Shown: piece after piece, positions 47,601-59,583 of the stretch
How the letters are laid out: each line of letters begins with the position of its first letter
How positions within the stretch are numbered: the stretch's first letter is position 1
Assembly: GCA_944470555.2 (NCBI GenBank)
Contig: OX104129.1
Span: forward strand, 47,773,998 to 47,837,997
Direction: 5' to 3'
Source: Heterobilharzia americana
Taxonomy: Eukaryota > Platyhelminthes > Trematoda > Strigeidida > Schistosomatidae
Length of the DNA: 64,000 nucleotides
Position numbers and translations under genes: made by a program
The notes under the pieces: model-generated
Databases searched by the model: none
Seen by the model: the letters and a program-made list of their open reading frames with translations, nothing else
Told to the model about the DNA's origin: nothing

Positions 47601-49275
47601 TCATTATTACTATTTGATTATTTGTCTCTTGGCTTCCTAGTGAAACATAGGGCTTCAGTAGTACATCACCGTTTCATTCTCATTTCTGCAGTCTTTTTAA
47701 CCTAGCTCCACGACAGCCAACAACCTTTCATTTCTTCCTAACACGATCTCCTCCATGTCACCCTCGCTCAGACGCCCAACTCGTCGTTCCCCATTTGGAT
47801 TCCACTAGACAGACTGGTCTGGTGTGTGATGTCCACACTCGGTCTTCGCAGTGTATGCCCAATCCAATCCATCTCCACTTTCTTCCTCTTCTGCATATTT
47901 GTTGCGCGACAGCTTATTTTCTGGCTCGTTATCAGCCAGCCAGTCAGCCAGCCAATCAGAGTGAGTTCCTTGTCGCTTATTCTTATTATTCTCGCCATCT
48001 CATCTCATCTCCACTTTCGAGTGAGCGAGCGTAGATGGCATCTGTTGATGATGCATGTCTGCAGGTTGTTGGAAATGCTTTTCGAAACGCGCCAATCCTC
48101 TCAACCATCAGATAGAAGCACTGACTTGACTGAATTAGTGTTGGAAATCCGGATCTTGTTCATGCTTTATGCTGAGTGGAGTTGAGTTGAGTGCAGTCGA
48201 TCTCCACACTGAGTATTTCAGATTAATGAAGGAAGGTCTGTCTTGGTGTCTTTCCTATCCTGACTGGTTTTGACATCCTCATGTTTGCCTGTGCCTGTGC
48301 CTTTTCCGTCTGTAGTTGAGGCGATGCTGATGGTAGGTAGGTAGGTAGGTAGGTAGGTAGTTAGGTAGGTAGGTAGGTAGGTAGGTAGGTAGGTAGGTAG
48401 GTAGGTAGGTAGGCAGGTAGGTAGGTAGGTAGGTAGGTAGGTAGGTAGGCAGGTAGGTAGGTAGGTAGGTAGGTAGATAGGTGAAGGAGACAACTTACCT
48501 TAGATTTCTCCCGTTGATTGGGACATTTGCTTGTTATTGTTGTTCTTGTTGGTCGGGTATCTTCCTCACTTCTGTCTTCTTCATGTTCGCCTGAATGGAG
48601 TCCAATCTTCGCTAACTCTTCCGTCAACTTGTTGGTTTTCGCCTGTAGATCTTCGAGTTTGTGGCACAAGATATTAGACATGAATCCTCATCCGTAGCGA
48701 AATCCAAATCTTCTGTGGTCTTTTCATCTGTCCAGCCAACGTATGCCCATCTTCTCCTTCCTCACAGTTTTTTGCAAGATCCAGTCCTATTGACCACAAT
48801 CAAGAAGATCATTGGTGATAGTAAGCAGCCTTGTCCTACTCCTGTCTTGACTTCAAAGTCGTCACTGAGCTTTCCATTGTGAATCACTTGGAATGTGGCA
48901 CCATCATATAGCTGTTGAATGAGGTTGACAAAGGTTTGTGGCACCAAAACCGTAGTGTTGAAGCAGTTGCCAAATTACTTCTTGGTCGACGCTGTCAAAA
49001 GCCTTTTCAAAATTGATGAAGTTGAGGTAGAGAGTGGACTGCTATTCTATGCTCTGTTCTGTGATGATGCGTAGCGTAGCGTTGCAGTTTGGTCCGCACA
49101 TTATTTGTTTTTTCTTGAAGCCAACCAGCCTGTTTCGGTCTTAATTTTGAATGCAGAGCATTTTTGAGTCTCTCTAAGACGATGCGGCCTAATTTTTCGC
49201 TTGAGGTGGACAGGAGCATGATTCGAGCCAGTTCTTGCAAAGACTTATGTCGCCCTTCTTTGGGATTTTGACAAG

Positions 49276-49276
<1 letters not shown>
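47601..49276 (-). mobile_element. RTE retrotransposon, 5'-truncated, sister of the 29.8 kb copy
   Basis: Nearly identical to 29849-31115 in its 3' part, including the same expanded TAGG tract site and other short-period growths. Unlike that copy it keeps reverse transcriptase sequence: QTFVNLIQQLYDGATFQVIH and TGVGQGCLLSPMIFLIVVNR at 48765-48945, and KLGRIVLERLKNALHSKLRP near 49190. The element is cut off at its 5' side directly at a (TA)n tract (49277). Flanks differ from the 29.8 kb copy, so this is a separate insertion of the same subfamily, not a segmental duplication. Not functional. Confidence 0.9.
48332..48482. repeat. (TAGG)n microsatellite inside an RTE copy
   Basis: About 37 TAGG units with a few variants, at the same point of the RTE as the tract at 30571-30807 but shorter by some 86 bases. 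Confidence 0.97.

Positions 49277-49313
<37 letters not shown>
49277..49313. repeat. (TA)n microsatellite at RTE truncation point
   Basis: TA repeat starting exactly where the RTE sequence ends. Confidence 0.9.
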
Positions 49314-49316
<3 letters not shown>

Positions 49317-51875
49317 ATTGTCAATATTATTCGACACCAGGATACTCTTTAAACATTTATTAAAGATAGTTAGTTGATCTAAGAAAGCTAATATAACTGG
49401 GGGACATTTTTTCGGTCAATTTAAATAAGAATTCGATTACTCTGTCAATAGTATTCATAATCAACAGACAAACAAACAAAGCAGTACAGAATATATGCGA
49501 TCAAACAATGATTACACTTCATTGTAAACAGCTTATTTTACTGTTTTTCTATTGTTTGCAAGCATTTTTTCAACAATATAAATACTTTATTATTGTCATT
49601 TATTAGTAAGTCAACGAATAACTAATTACATATTTCGCTATACACACAGTTCAAAATAGGCGTCGATTAAAGAATAGTTAGTTTGTTTTGATATAGATGA
49701 CTCAGTAAACATGATTGACGTATTGATTTTAAATAGTATTTACACTAATGCAAGGAGAGTGTGCTTGAAATGATGAGTTTAAACAAATCTATGAATATGG
49801 ACGTTGTGAAATTGTGAAACTGAATACTTTACAATTATATCTCATTAACCGAACAGTCCACAAATATGATCATTTAAAGTAGTCAATTAAGCACATCTAC
49901 ATGAAGGAAGCGACAAAAAGAAATAAAGAACATACTACGCCGTTTTTGGTATGAAGTCGTAACACAAGCGTTAATTCAAGGAGAGGAAACTATTGGGATT
50001 CAAATTTTGTCGCAAGTTATAGTGATAATGGTGAGGTACAAGAGAATAAACAAGCATCAAATATTAAAAAAACTGCTGAAGTGAGAACAGATTTCACTGC
50101 AAAATAACATTAGATGGAGCATCAGTCGCAAGAAATATAAATTTCACAAGTAAAATATCTCTAATAGATCGCAAGCTAAGGATCACCTAGTCTATATTTC
50201 CTCAAATCGAGTCAGTTCATTGCAGTGTGATGAACTTATCAGTGGATATCAACTGATGACGAACTGGCTAACGTTAAAAGATGCCAGCTGCTAAATACTC
50301 ACTCAGAAGGTGAATAAATAGTAATACAGTCACCATAACATGTTAGAGTAAAACTCTATCTTTCAGAGTAGCCGTAAATAAATACACCCAGTAACTGTAA
50401 AACAAGGACTCGGTTTCATCATCATTTAAAGTCTTGACATGTTTCATGCATACATATTATCAAGGTAGGCTTAATATGAAAGCATCCTGTTCCCAAATAC
50501 ATCGATCAAGTGGAGAGTACTGAAATGGAACAAATTTAAACAAACTTAGGTAATAAATACTTCGTTGATTTTACTTTCGTAATAACTAGAAAACACCTGC
50601 TCGAACAAGTAATATGGTTAGAAACTTTACGTTGTGCTACTGAACATCCTGATAACTTATGAAAGCAGGATTTAAAAGTGGTTTTTCATATCAAAGACTG
50701 AAAAATATTTGACCATGCTCCCAATTCTACACACGCACACACACACACATAAACACACAGATGCAAAGTCGATTCATGAAGTAAGATTCAATGCTGGTAA
50801 CTCGCCTATTTCATTTAAAAGTGGTGACTTGAATGAAAGATATTTTAATGACTTGTTTAAACAATATCTAATCAAAGTGTACACTTTATCTTGAACTAAG
50901 TTTGCTCATTTGAAACAAGGAGATCTGGTTACTTTTGTGCATCTAAGTTAAGATGTCCAGAAGCCAATTTCGCAAGATAATCAGTATTCAACATATCATG
51001 TAAAAATTCTTGTTTTTTAACGAAAGCATATTTTCAATAAATCTTTACCATTTCGCCAAGTAATCTTCTTATCCTATGGAAAGAAGCATTTAAAGATGTT
51101 GACACACGATTATCAATCAAAAAGTATTAACTGGTAATCGAAAGTCAGATATAATTCCTTCTGGATGGAGCTTCTATTCAACAAACTTATTTCACAAAAA
51201 TGGTAAAGAAGCTTCTTACTCCCATCAAAGAGAGATTCAACTAAGCGATAGAGAATTGAAAGTCTAGAGTACCGTGAGCTTGAGAACAGCAAATCGGAGA
51301 AAATTGGACAGACTTCAGAAACTGTCATGACTGTTATGATCATAAATTCACTCTCTATCAGACACTAGAAGATATGCTTACTGGTGAGTGAAACTAGTCG
51401 CAACGCTCAGTATGAGCAAGGTATTTGACTTTTTGTATGCCTCTTGGAGAAAACGTTGCATGGCAATCACCTTATGCTACTATGAGCTATTTAAGCGAAC
51501 ATTCGAAGTGGCTCTATGGCTTCCAGTGACCTATCTAGTCGGGTGTATTAGTCAAGCACTGTCCATCAGGAAAGTGTACCTTCTTCATTTAGGTTTAATT
51601 TTGATGAGATTCACTCTCTGAATTTGGACTGGAAAGGATTTATTTCCTTGGTGAATATTCCTTTAATATCTTAGAGGATACAGACAACATGATCCTATAA
51701 AGTGAAGATCTTGACAGCAACATGGTTCTTCTTGATATTTTGAAGAATAAATTCGGAGTCTTTTTTTAACAAGTTTCCGGACACTTGAATGTAAACTACC
51801 GCTTTGAGACTGGTTCATATTAGTGAGATGAATAGTACAATGAATTAACTCCTTCACCTATCTGCAAATTCATGA
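49314..51875. other. Unassigned AT-rich DNA
   Basis: 2.5 kb without a recognised gene. Includes a (CA)n run near 50733-50748. Confidence 0.45.
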
Positions 51876-51949
51876 GACAGATTGAGTGAAGAAATATTTC
51901 TTCCCAATTAGGTCTTTTTTATCAGCTCCACACTAATGTATAGGTTTAG
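51876..51949 (-). mobile_element. Inverted terminal piece of a Penelope-like element
   Basis: The reverse complement of the PLE 3' end at 25874-25948: AAACCTATACATTAGTGTGG, CTAATTGGGAAGAAATAT, TTCACTCAATCTGTC. It lies directly in front of a plus-strand PLE fragment. Penelope elements are known for such inverted 5' terminal pieces. It carries CTGATAA and GAAATATTTC in the order of a damaged hammerhead. Confidence 0.75.
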
Positions 51950-52290
51950 CATTTAATAACATGATACCGTTTAGGGATGGTGATTTAATTAGCTTAAATT
52001 ACTATGTAGGGCGTACAACTAGGCAAGTCCATCGTAGAACATCTGAACACCATCCAGCATGGTTGAGTAAAGGACAAATGAAAACGATAAAAAGTTCCAT
52101 GCATGCACATAAAGTGAATACGAGCAAGACTTTTACAGTTATTTACCGTATACCATTCAGTCTTTGGTATAGTCTACGTATTTGCTTGCCACATATGGCA
52201 GAAGCTGAACAAAGGGAATCTTTGTATTCAGAAAAAATTTCTACAACCTCTGTCATTACTTTGGCCATCATGTCAAATTAATGTTCAACT
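51950..52290 (+). mobile_element. Penelope-like element, GIY-YIG fragment
   Basis: YYVGRTTRQVHRRTSEHHPAW, without its last residue, is the YIG half of the endonuclease (YVG here) with the conserved Arg and Glu-His; KGQMKTIKSSMHAHKVNTS follows as in the 25 kb copy (KGQIRTIKSSIPAHLVDTG), then PHMAEAE. The GIY half and the reverse transcriptase are absent. The frame stays open for about 106 codons, so this fragment is fairly young. Confidence 0.8.
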
Positions 52291-52499
52291 TCAATTTATT
52301 TCAGTCTATTGGATCATAGTTTGTTGTTAAAGAACCCACCCCTCTCTTCATCACATATTACCCATCTTCTTTATTCCCCGTTTGCCTATTATTACGTAAT
52401 TCTGTTGACATTTATCCACTCACCGTTACGCAGTTTTTTGTTTTCCATTTTAATATTAGTTGTTAAGCCATCAGTGGATTAACAACCTGTTATGTGTTA

Positions 52500-52690
52500 G
52501 TTGGATAGAGGAAATCGGCAAGAAGCCCTGCACATAGGTTTCATGCTTGTAACACTCATCAGCAAGACGTGTCTGTAACGTCTACGGAACTGATTTCCCG
52601 TCTGAGGTTCGAACCCGTATTACCCAGTGTCTCAGTCCATGACGTTACTGCCACGCTATCTGGGCCGCGACTAACCTCCTATAAGACTGG
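52500..52690 (-). mobile_element. SINE family B, well-preserved head
   Basis: Minus strand: GGCCCAGATAGCGTGGCAG (box A), GGGTTCGAACCTCAG (box B), CGTCTTGCTGATGAGTGTTA, CATGAAACCTATGTGCAGGG. The ribozyme core and GAAA are intact, but the cleavage triplet reads GTG instead of GTC, and G is not allowed at that place. Cleavage is not expected. Confidence 0.8.
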
Positions 52691-52719
52691 ATTATTTGAC
52701 ATGGGTCAGAATTTAATGC

Positions 52720-53045
52720 TCCATATTTACAACTTCTGTTAGCTCACGATATAGCGCAACCGCCACCCAATGTCATCGTTGAGTATCTGTCCTCACGGCC
52801 ATCAGGCTTTGACTCCACCGGTCACGACTTCTCATTGGAACTTCGGGAATACTTCTCGGCCCAGTGGCTCAATGGCAACGCGCTGGCCGCGGAACCTGAA
52901 GGTCGCGGGTTCCACCCCTGGCAGGGTCGTGAGTGCCCACTGCCGAGGAGTTCCATACTAGGACGAAACAGCTGTCCAGTGCTCCCATGTTTCCTTTGTT
53001 CCTCCAACTGATGTCAGTCTACGATGAATAACAACTTGAAATATT
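52720..53045 (+). mobile_element. SINE family A, spacer plus right arm
   Basis: Begins with the spacer found between arms elsewhere (ACGATATAGCGCAACC...CGACTTCTCATTGGAACTTC, as at 58.57-58.68 kb). Box A CAGTGGCTCAATGG and box B GGTTCCACCCC (52908-52918) follow, then a hammerhead at 52937-52982. Its core reads CCGAGGA (T to C at the second position); GAAAC, GTC and CAGTGC are otherwise correct. No left arm is present; a family B SINE lies there instead. Confidence 0.8.
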
Positions 53046-53493
53046 AATATGAGAGTTTGTAAGACGAATAAGATTGCCACCTTGTGATATAATTTAGAAT
53101 ATCGTAAAGATTTATAAAATGGTCTGGGGAATGTGTGCTTAGATATAAATGGTTTATGAAAAATTCCAGTTTCCATTTTTCAGATACTAATTTGCACTTG
53201 AAGTTAAACAGGTCTAACTGTAAGAATTATCAAAATGTGAAAATGATGTTCAAAGTGTGCTCTTTTTTAACAACTTACACATTTTTACCCAAAACATGTA
53301 TCTCTGTGTATCTTTAGATTCTTTTAATTATGTTTTGTACAAGGATGGCATCATCGTACACACTCTTCTGAATTATAACATGTATGACGTAATCCGACAT
53401 GAAATATTCAGTTTCAGCGATGAATGGTGTTTTAGCGTTCTCCACTATTCTAAAGAATTACATTTCATTGTGATTTCCCAGATAACTAATTTG
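53046..53493. other. Unassigned AT-rich DNA
   Basis: Nothing recognised. Confidence 0.4.
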
Positions 53494-53800
53494 ATTTCAG
53501 GTTGTTAATCACCATCACCTGACATTGGTTGAAGAACCATTGAAAACTTGGCAGCACTGGAAACCTGTTTCGCCTTAGTACGGGACTCCTCAGCAGTGTG
53601 CACCAGTCACCCCACCGGAGATCGAAACCAAGACCTTCGCTTCCAGCAAAACTTGAAGGTTCTCGGTCTGACCTCTGGTCGGGTGATGGGTACACACTGG
53701 TTAGGAATCCCATACTAGGACAAAGAAGCTGTTCAGTGCTACCAGGTCTCCAATGGTTCTCCAACTGATGTCAGTCCGTGATGATTAGCAACTGGAAATA
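53494..53800. mobile_element. Foldback element: two family A arms, almost no spacer
   Basis: The left arm (minus) runs from ATTTCAGGTTGTTAATCACC to about 53645 and the right arm (plus) to GATTAGCAACTGGAAAT. The arms are near-complementary along their length, with heads meeting at about 53640-53665. The left arm has a hammerhead with intact core (53554-53600). The right arm's reads GTTAGGAATCCCATACTAGG, CAAAG, CTGTTCAGTGC and is dead. Confidence 0.8.
53554..53600 (-). ncRNA. Hammerhead ribozyme, family A left arm, core intact
   Basis: Minus strand: CACACTG (stem I), core CTGAGGA, stem II GTCC/AGGC (three pairs, one of them U-G), loop CGTACTA region, GAAA, short stem III, cleavage triplet TTC (53560-53562) instead of the usual GTC, then CAGTGC. 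The stem I match is CACTG with CAGTG. TTC obeys the NUH rule, but the loss of pairing in stems II and III makes activity doubtful. Confidence 0.5.
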
Positions 53801-56240
53801 AATAAATCCCCAGAAACTTCCAGGTTGAATAAATAATCTGAAATCGAATGTCTTATTCAATAATCTATCCAGTTGAATACATTACATTACTGAAAAATTG
53901 CCAACTTAGTAATCAGTGTGGATTTCAATTTATCCGTTCTATTGTAATTTACGATGAGTTTTTCAGTTGTTTAATAAAGCCATTTTAACCATACGCACCT
54001 AGTAGCGTGTTCAGCAATAACAAAAGATTTTTACTTTTACTTAATAAAACAAACGCTAAATTATGATCAGTTGAAGTGGTATAAAATAAGCGAATGGATG
54101 ATGGGTATAGCTCATTCATTCAATAGGCTAGATTTTGAGTTCAGATCTTAAAGCGAACACTTACAAGGACAAAACTAAAATATAAGAAACAAGGGAAGAC
54201 AAAAGTGGGAGATTTCACTGCACACAATGATCAAATACTAGTTGAAAATATAATTTGTAATTGAAACAGATTTCGAATTCCTTTCGGTACTGGCGTAAAT
54301 ATTATGCTTCAAATACAAAATGAGACTGTATCTATACTTAAGCAGCTTTCATTCTTTCGGTTAACTTCCTAAAAGTATTCAAGTAGAGATTTGCAGATAA
54401 AATGTAGCATAGGTACTGGGTCTTCCCACCACGTTAATTCTATTCTAATGCGCATAATGACATTATACATTATGGTATTTCCTCGTCTTATTCTGCATGG
54501 ACCTCGCCATCCTCATCAATTGTCCTCATGTCCACTTCCAAAATTTCCGGTTAAGACACCATCATTAGGATGAATGACGGATAGACAGGTGCTGGCACAG
54601 AATTTTACCGGTTCAGCTTTTCACATTCTATACCAGATAGCGAGGATGTAAGTGGAAAAGTTATTTTAAAGTAGAAAATGTGTCTAAGGGGAGAGAGAGA
54701 ATAAATAGGTTAGTGACATATTAAGTATTCCGAAGATGATATAAAATGGCCTATTCTCAGCCATGTCACTGAAGGTCTGCAACCATTGATTCTTGCCTCG
54801 AAGACCCCAGCTAGGAAGTCTGTTTTCCGTATATAGCTCAAACCGTCAGCCAAGAACTTAAGGTACTGTTAACACCTCTGCATGCCAAGATAGGCTATGA
54901 GTTGCACGCGTAACGCATGTTCAAATTATTTCAATCAATATAGATTCATAACTTCATTGACTGACTAACTCTCCTTGCGTAGTCCTCTTTGTCTAACCAT
55001 AATACTGATTACACTGGGGTTCAATCACAGGTGAGCAATGCTACGAGGACACCTGTTTAAGATTTTAATGACTGACACAGTGTTATAGTCTGGCCGCCTC
55101 GAGCCGTTTTCCAGGCCAAATCTAAATCGGCTAACATTGTGCGACAAGGTAGACAGTGACTAGAGATGTGTTACACATGTTCCAGCCACGTGGGCCGACA
55201 AAAGTTTACAACCTCATCAAATGACTTTTCTATGCTGCCTACAAATCTACATCACCGATATGGTGGAACGGTTTGCTATCTTTACATGATACAATATGTG
55301 CTTATCGCAAAAGTGAGGGTAAGAGCAAAGACTAATTCAGCGGTAATACATTTTCCGAATAAAAAGTCTCATGTCATTCAATATTAAAAAACCTTTTTTC
55401 ATTTAAGTGATTCCATTAAACTCATTTATCTAAAGATATGACCTGCCATTAAACTAAGGTGAATTCGGCACCTATCAGAAGGCGACATAGATTATCATAG
55501 TCTGATGACTAACAGGCAACAGCTTAGCCTGTGATCAATTTATTCCATCAGTTGACACTGCATGATGTAGCGCTAAAATCTTCACGTATAATGCTCAATA
55601 ATTAGTCTTCATTTTTCAACAAACTAGCATTACTGACTATAGTTGCCAGTTACAACTGCTAAAAGCCCTCCACTGTTACGCAAGCCATCATTAATAGTTG
55701 AATTGTCATCCGCGATGGTATTTACTGACAACAAAGGTAGCTTTCACTTTCATCTCTCTTTTACATACTCAATAATATTTAGTATATGGTTATAAACCAA
55801 CTTATTTCATCATTTAATATCAGCTTAGTTCTAAGTGACCAATTTAATGACATCGTAAATCCTGAAGTCAGCGGAAGAAATTTAGCGGTTACATTCTCAC
55901 TGTCATTGAAGAATAGAACAACTCAGTGTATCGTTAGACTCTAGATACTGATTGCTTCTTGAATGTAGTTTTGTCAGTGACTGCAAATTTCTCACCTCAC
56001 TGAGTAAAACGCATGGTTCATCAACTTTCTTATGCAACCCAGAGGCCTCTTTACTCCTACCTCTTCGGATAACTGAAAACACTATGCGAATGAATTCACT
56101 TGGAACGACTTGACTGAGGAATACTGTGCTACTAATCAACTTAATTAAATCACATAAGCGAAATGAATTCTATTATAACTGAAGGTATCCCTTGTCCATG
56201 ACCACCAGTGAGTAAAAACCACGGATACAAGACTGTCATA
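53801..56240. other. Unassigned AT-rich DNA
   Basis: 2.4 kb without a recognised gene or element. Confidence 0.4.
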
Positions 56241-56514
56241 TAATATATTATTATTTGTCCCTTGAGTTTCTAATGGAATATAGGGCTTCAGTAGCACGTC
56301 TCCAATGCGCTCTGTTCTCTGAAATCTTTTGAAGCTGGCTCCACGACAGCCCACAAGCTCTCATTTCCTCCTTGAACGATCTCCTCCATGTCACCCTCAG
56401 TTGGGACGCCCAACTCGTCATTTCCCGTCGGGGTTCCACTCGAGTACCTGGCCTGGCGCGTGATGTCCCCAGTCGACCTTCTCAGCGTATGCCCAATCCA
56501 TCTCCACTTCCATC
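56241..56514 (-). mobile_element. RTE retrotransposon, 3' terminal fragment
   Basis: The minus-strand translation ends with WRRSFKEEMRACGLSW, QLQKISENRAHWRRATEALY, SIRN as in the other copies (WRRSCEEEMRGCGLSW), followed by a TAA-rich tail at left. Only about 270 bp of the 3' end is present. Confidence 0.88.
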
Positions 56515-56799
56515 TGCATCTAAATATGTAATAACCATCTAGTGTCGGCCTATCTAACTACATTCGTTAAATGCATCCCAAGTATCGGAAATCGCTACAC
56601 CACCCGTCACATAATTGCATATACACAGAATACACTCATCATGTGACAGTTTGTTGTTTCATTCTCACTTTAAAGTAGAATAAAAATCGAAATCATGTAG
56701 CATCACATGACCTAAAAATCACAGAATAAAGCCAAATAGTCTTCTGAAAAAATATGTCAAAATCATAGGATTTGAAAGTAATCATTATTAACAGTTATT

Positions 56800-56960
56800 A
56801 TCTTATCATTTGACTATCTGAGATAGCCGTAGTTTGGCAGGCTAGTATTTGTACTGAGTGATGACTGGAGGTGAGATGAAAATCTGAACCGTGGCTGGAC
56901 TCGAACCAGCGACCATCTTGTTACCGGCCAGGTGCTCTACTAACTGTTGACCAGGATTTT
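56800..56960 (-). mobile_element. tRNA-headed SINE, family E
   Basis: Minus strand: GTTAGTAGAGCACCTGGCC (box A region) and GGTTCGAGTCC (box B, plus strand 56897-56907), then CACGGTTCAGATTTTCATCT and the end CTACGGCTATCTCAGATAGT. The head looks like a tRNA without an acceptor stem, so it is a SINE and not a working tRNA gene. Confidence 0.7.
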
Positions 56961-58340
56961 ATTTCATTTAAATCACCAAAGGTTATTATCTTAACAATAA
57001 ATCGGAATAACTGTGACTCTCTTTAAGTAGCCAGATGCCTCACCGTAGTCACGTACCAGGCCTTCAGTGTTCCTGAAACGTACACATAAACGATCCCAAT
57101 ACGCTCATTTACTTGAATAAAATTGACTGACCATTTGAATCATTGACCTTCCTTTTAGGTTAAACAGTCGTAATTTATAGTGTTGCAGATGAAATCGTTC
57201 AAGTGGGTAGAAAATATGCACTTTTTCGATAAATTAAGACATACAGTACGCATTGTAGTCATCTAATCTGACAAGGATCTAAACAGATTCACCACCATAC
57301 TGAAGATGAGAATTAAATTAGGTTGCTGAAGTCGCTAAATTATGCTTTAGTGAATGTAAATAAGTATACTAAGTATACTAAATAAGTATACTTCTTGAGG
57401 AATTATGGTAGTACGTTTCAGTGAGAGATAAAGTTGGTAAGTAGAAACTAAAAAATGATTTCGTGAGTAGTTTAGCTAAATTGATCTTCAGTTTGAAAAA
57501 CTGTACATGAATTACAGGAGTGGTAGAACTAAGAGAAATACAAATCAGATGTTTAAGCTTGTTTACAAATAATGTCATGAATACATTCCCTAGCTGTACA
57601 TCAGAACACGAAATTATTGATTACTATCCCCCTACAGCTGAATCATGTAGAGGGTGGGTAAGTCTATCTTCACCTATGCGCACGTCAAAATTAAAGCATA
57701 TTACGTTAGAAAGTAAAACCTGCCGGCGATGACGAACACATTACGAAAACCATTTCTCAGCCACATCGGTAGTTGATGAATAATCATAGAACGCAACTGA
57801 ATAGGTATGCGGAATGAAGCGTTTCGACCTCATTACTAAAACTGAAGAAGGACGCACATAGGTCTGCACCTCTTCTTTGAATAGGTAAGCTGTCTATGAG
57901 CTATGTACTGACCAATGATTGCAGTGCATATCTAACCCTGAAAGAGATGAGGGTGACCGAGTAACAAAAATAAGAAACACGCGAAAGATACAAATGCGAT
58001 GAGCCACGTTGACTGGATATGCAAAGCATCTGTTATCTACCAGTACTCTGTACTTTACTACGGAAATAACAGAAGACAAAGACTAGCCTGTGACTGTAAG
58101 GAAGTTGCTTTATTCGACAAAAATATATCATTTATATACAGTTCCGATGAACATATAAAACCACTAGGTCCAAAGTTTGATTTTGATTGAGCAACTGTGA
58201 GATGGTGTTCAGTAAGGTTTTTCCTGACCACAGAGTGATACGAAACAGAAATCGAAATACAAAAACTTCTAACTTAACGGTTGATGAGTTACAAAGTTGA
58301 TTTCTATTAAAGTCGCTTCTTATCAGAGATAACTAAAGTT
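56961..58340. other. Unassigned AT-rich DNA
   Basis: Short ORFs only (57520-57732 and 57999-58190, plus strand), neither recognised. Confidence 0.4.
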
Positions 58341-58870
58341 CAGTTTGTGGGTTTGCAGGGATTTGTTGATTTCAAGTTGGTATTCATCATGGACTGACAC
58401 TGAAAATTTGGGCGCACTGGACAGCTGCTTCATCCTAGTAGAGGACTCCTCAGCAGTGCTCACCCATGACCCCACACCACCACGGATCGAAACCATGACC
58501 TTTAGATTCTGTGGTCAGCATGTTACCATTGACCTACTGGGTTGGAATCCAGTGGTTCATATTAACAACTTCTGTCAGTTCACGACATAGCGTGACCATC
58601 ACCCAATGTCATCGTTGAGTATTTCTCCTCACGTTCAGCATGTTTGCCCCAACGGTCACGACTTCTCATTAGAACTTCGAGAATCACCTCTGAAAGCTAG
58701 TTACCAATGAGCAATGAATAAATCCAATTTGGGTGTTTGTGAGGTCATGGTTTCACACTGCTCAGGAGTCCCGCAATAGAACGAAACAGCTGCCTAGTGC
58801 TCCCGGGTTTCCAGTGTTCCTCCAACCAATGTCAGTACATGATGAATACTAACTTAAAATCAATATTTAT
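58341..58870. mobile_element. Foldback element: two family A arms with spacer
   Basis: The left arm (minus, about 58365-58555) and right arm (plus, about 58690-58865) face each other across a spacer (58556-58690) that matches the 52.73 kb spacer. The left-arm ribozyme is nearly complete (listed). The right-arm ribozyme reads CTCAGGAG, ATAGAACGAAACAGCTGCC, TAGTGC and is damaged. The tRNA-like head of the right arm is mostly lost. Confidence 0.78.
58414..58459 (-). ncRNA. Hammerhead ribozyme, family A left arm, one core-edge change
   Basis: Minus strand: GCACTG, CTGAGGA, stem II with loop TCTACTA, GAAG, CAGCT, cleavage GTC (58420-58422), CAGTGC. Stem I GCACTG/CAGTGC pairs perfectly. GAAA is GAAG, giving a G-U instead of A-U pair at the base of stem III, and stem II closes with G-U. 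Reduced or no activity is expected. Confidence 0.5.
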
Positions 58871-59573
58871 CAGTATTCAAGTAGGCATGGGAATATAAAA
58901 TCGTCAAAGCTAGTGATTGTGAATTGTTGTTAGAATTATTGTTATCGGAAGATATATTGTGTTTACTATGCCAACCTTCCATGCATCATCCAAAAGTGAC
59001 AACTTACCCTTGATACTTACCGTTATAACTTGTAGAAAGTTATACCTCACTGATTGCTGTGACCATTTCTAACAAGAAGTGATAAACTTTGATAAGACAT
59101 AGAGATTCCTACCTGTTAGCCACTGAGCTTGTATTTCAGAAAATAACGCCAACATCATGTGTCTGCTTCTCGACTGGATACCAGAAAACAGCCGTCTATG
59201 TGTTGTTCGACTCAATGGATCTGTAAGGACTAGGAAGGACCGTGAAACAAGGTAATACCTATTCCTAATCTTCATCCACACACCCACCGACTGTAGTTTG
59301 GATGATGCAAAGGATGAATTCTATGAAAAGCTGCCAACTTTGCTACAGAAAGCAAAACGTTCAGATGTAATCATAGTGGAGGGTGCCTCAAAAACTCGAG
59401 TACGAAAAGTGAACTAACCAGAAAGGCATCTGATGCGTATTTACGGAATCTCATATCAACAAACCGACAACGGTGATCACCTGTTGCAATTTCGCTCCCA
59501 CAATAGTTTGTTGCTGACCAACACTAACTTTAGGTATAAGGAGATTCACTGTCTCACATGGTGTCCGCCTACT

Positions 59574-59583
59574 TCAAACAAAC
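59574..59583 (+). repeat. Target-site duplication of nested RTE fragment, left
   Basis: TCAAACAAAC, repeated exactly at 59941-59950. Confidence 0.88.

Noticed and set aside
29849..48790. Segmental duplication joining the 29.8 and 47.6 kb RTE copies
   Set aside because: Flanking DNA differs on both sides, and one copy retains parts that the other has lost, so separate insertions explain them better.
50709..50894. ORF with a HTHTHTHK stretch
   Set aside because: It arises from a (CA)n microsatellite, and nothing around it suggests coding sequence.
55166..55387. Possible zinc-knuckle (CYTCSSHVG) of an LTR-retrotransposon gag protein
   Set aside because: The spacing of Cys and His does not complete a CCHC motif, and no protease, reverse transcriptase or LTR was seen nearby.
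56890..56955. tRNA gene on the minus strand with good A and B boxes
   Set aside because: There is no acceptor stem, and the sequence continues into the repeat E tail seen at other loci, so it is a SINE head.
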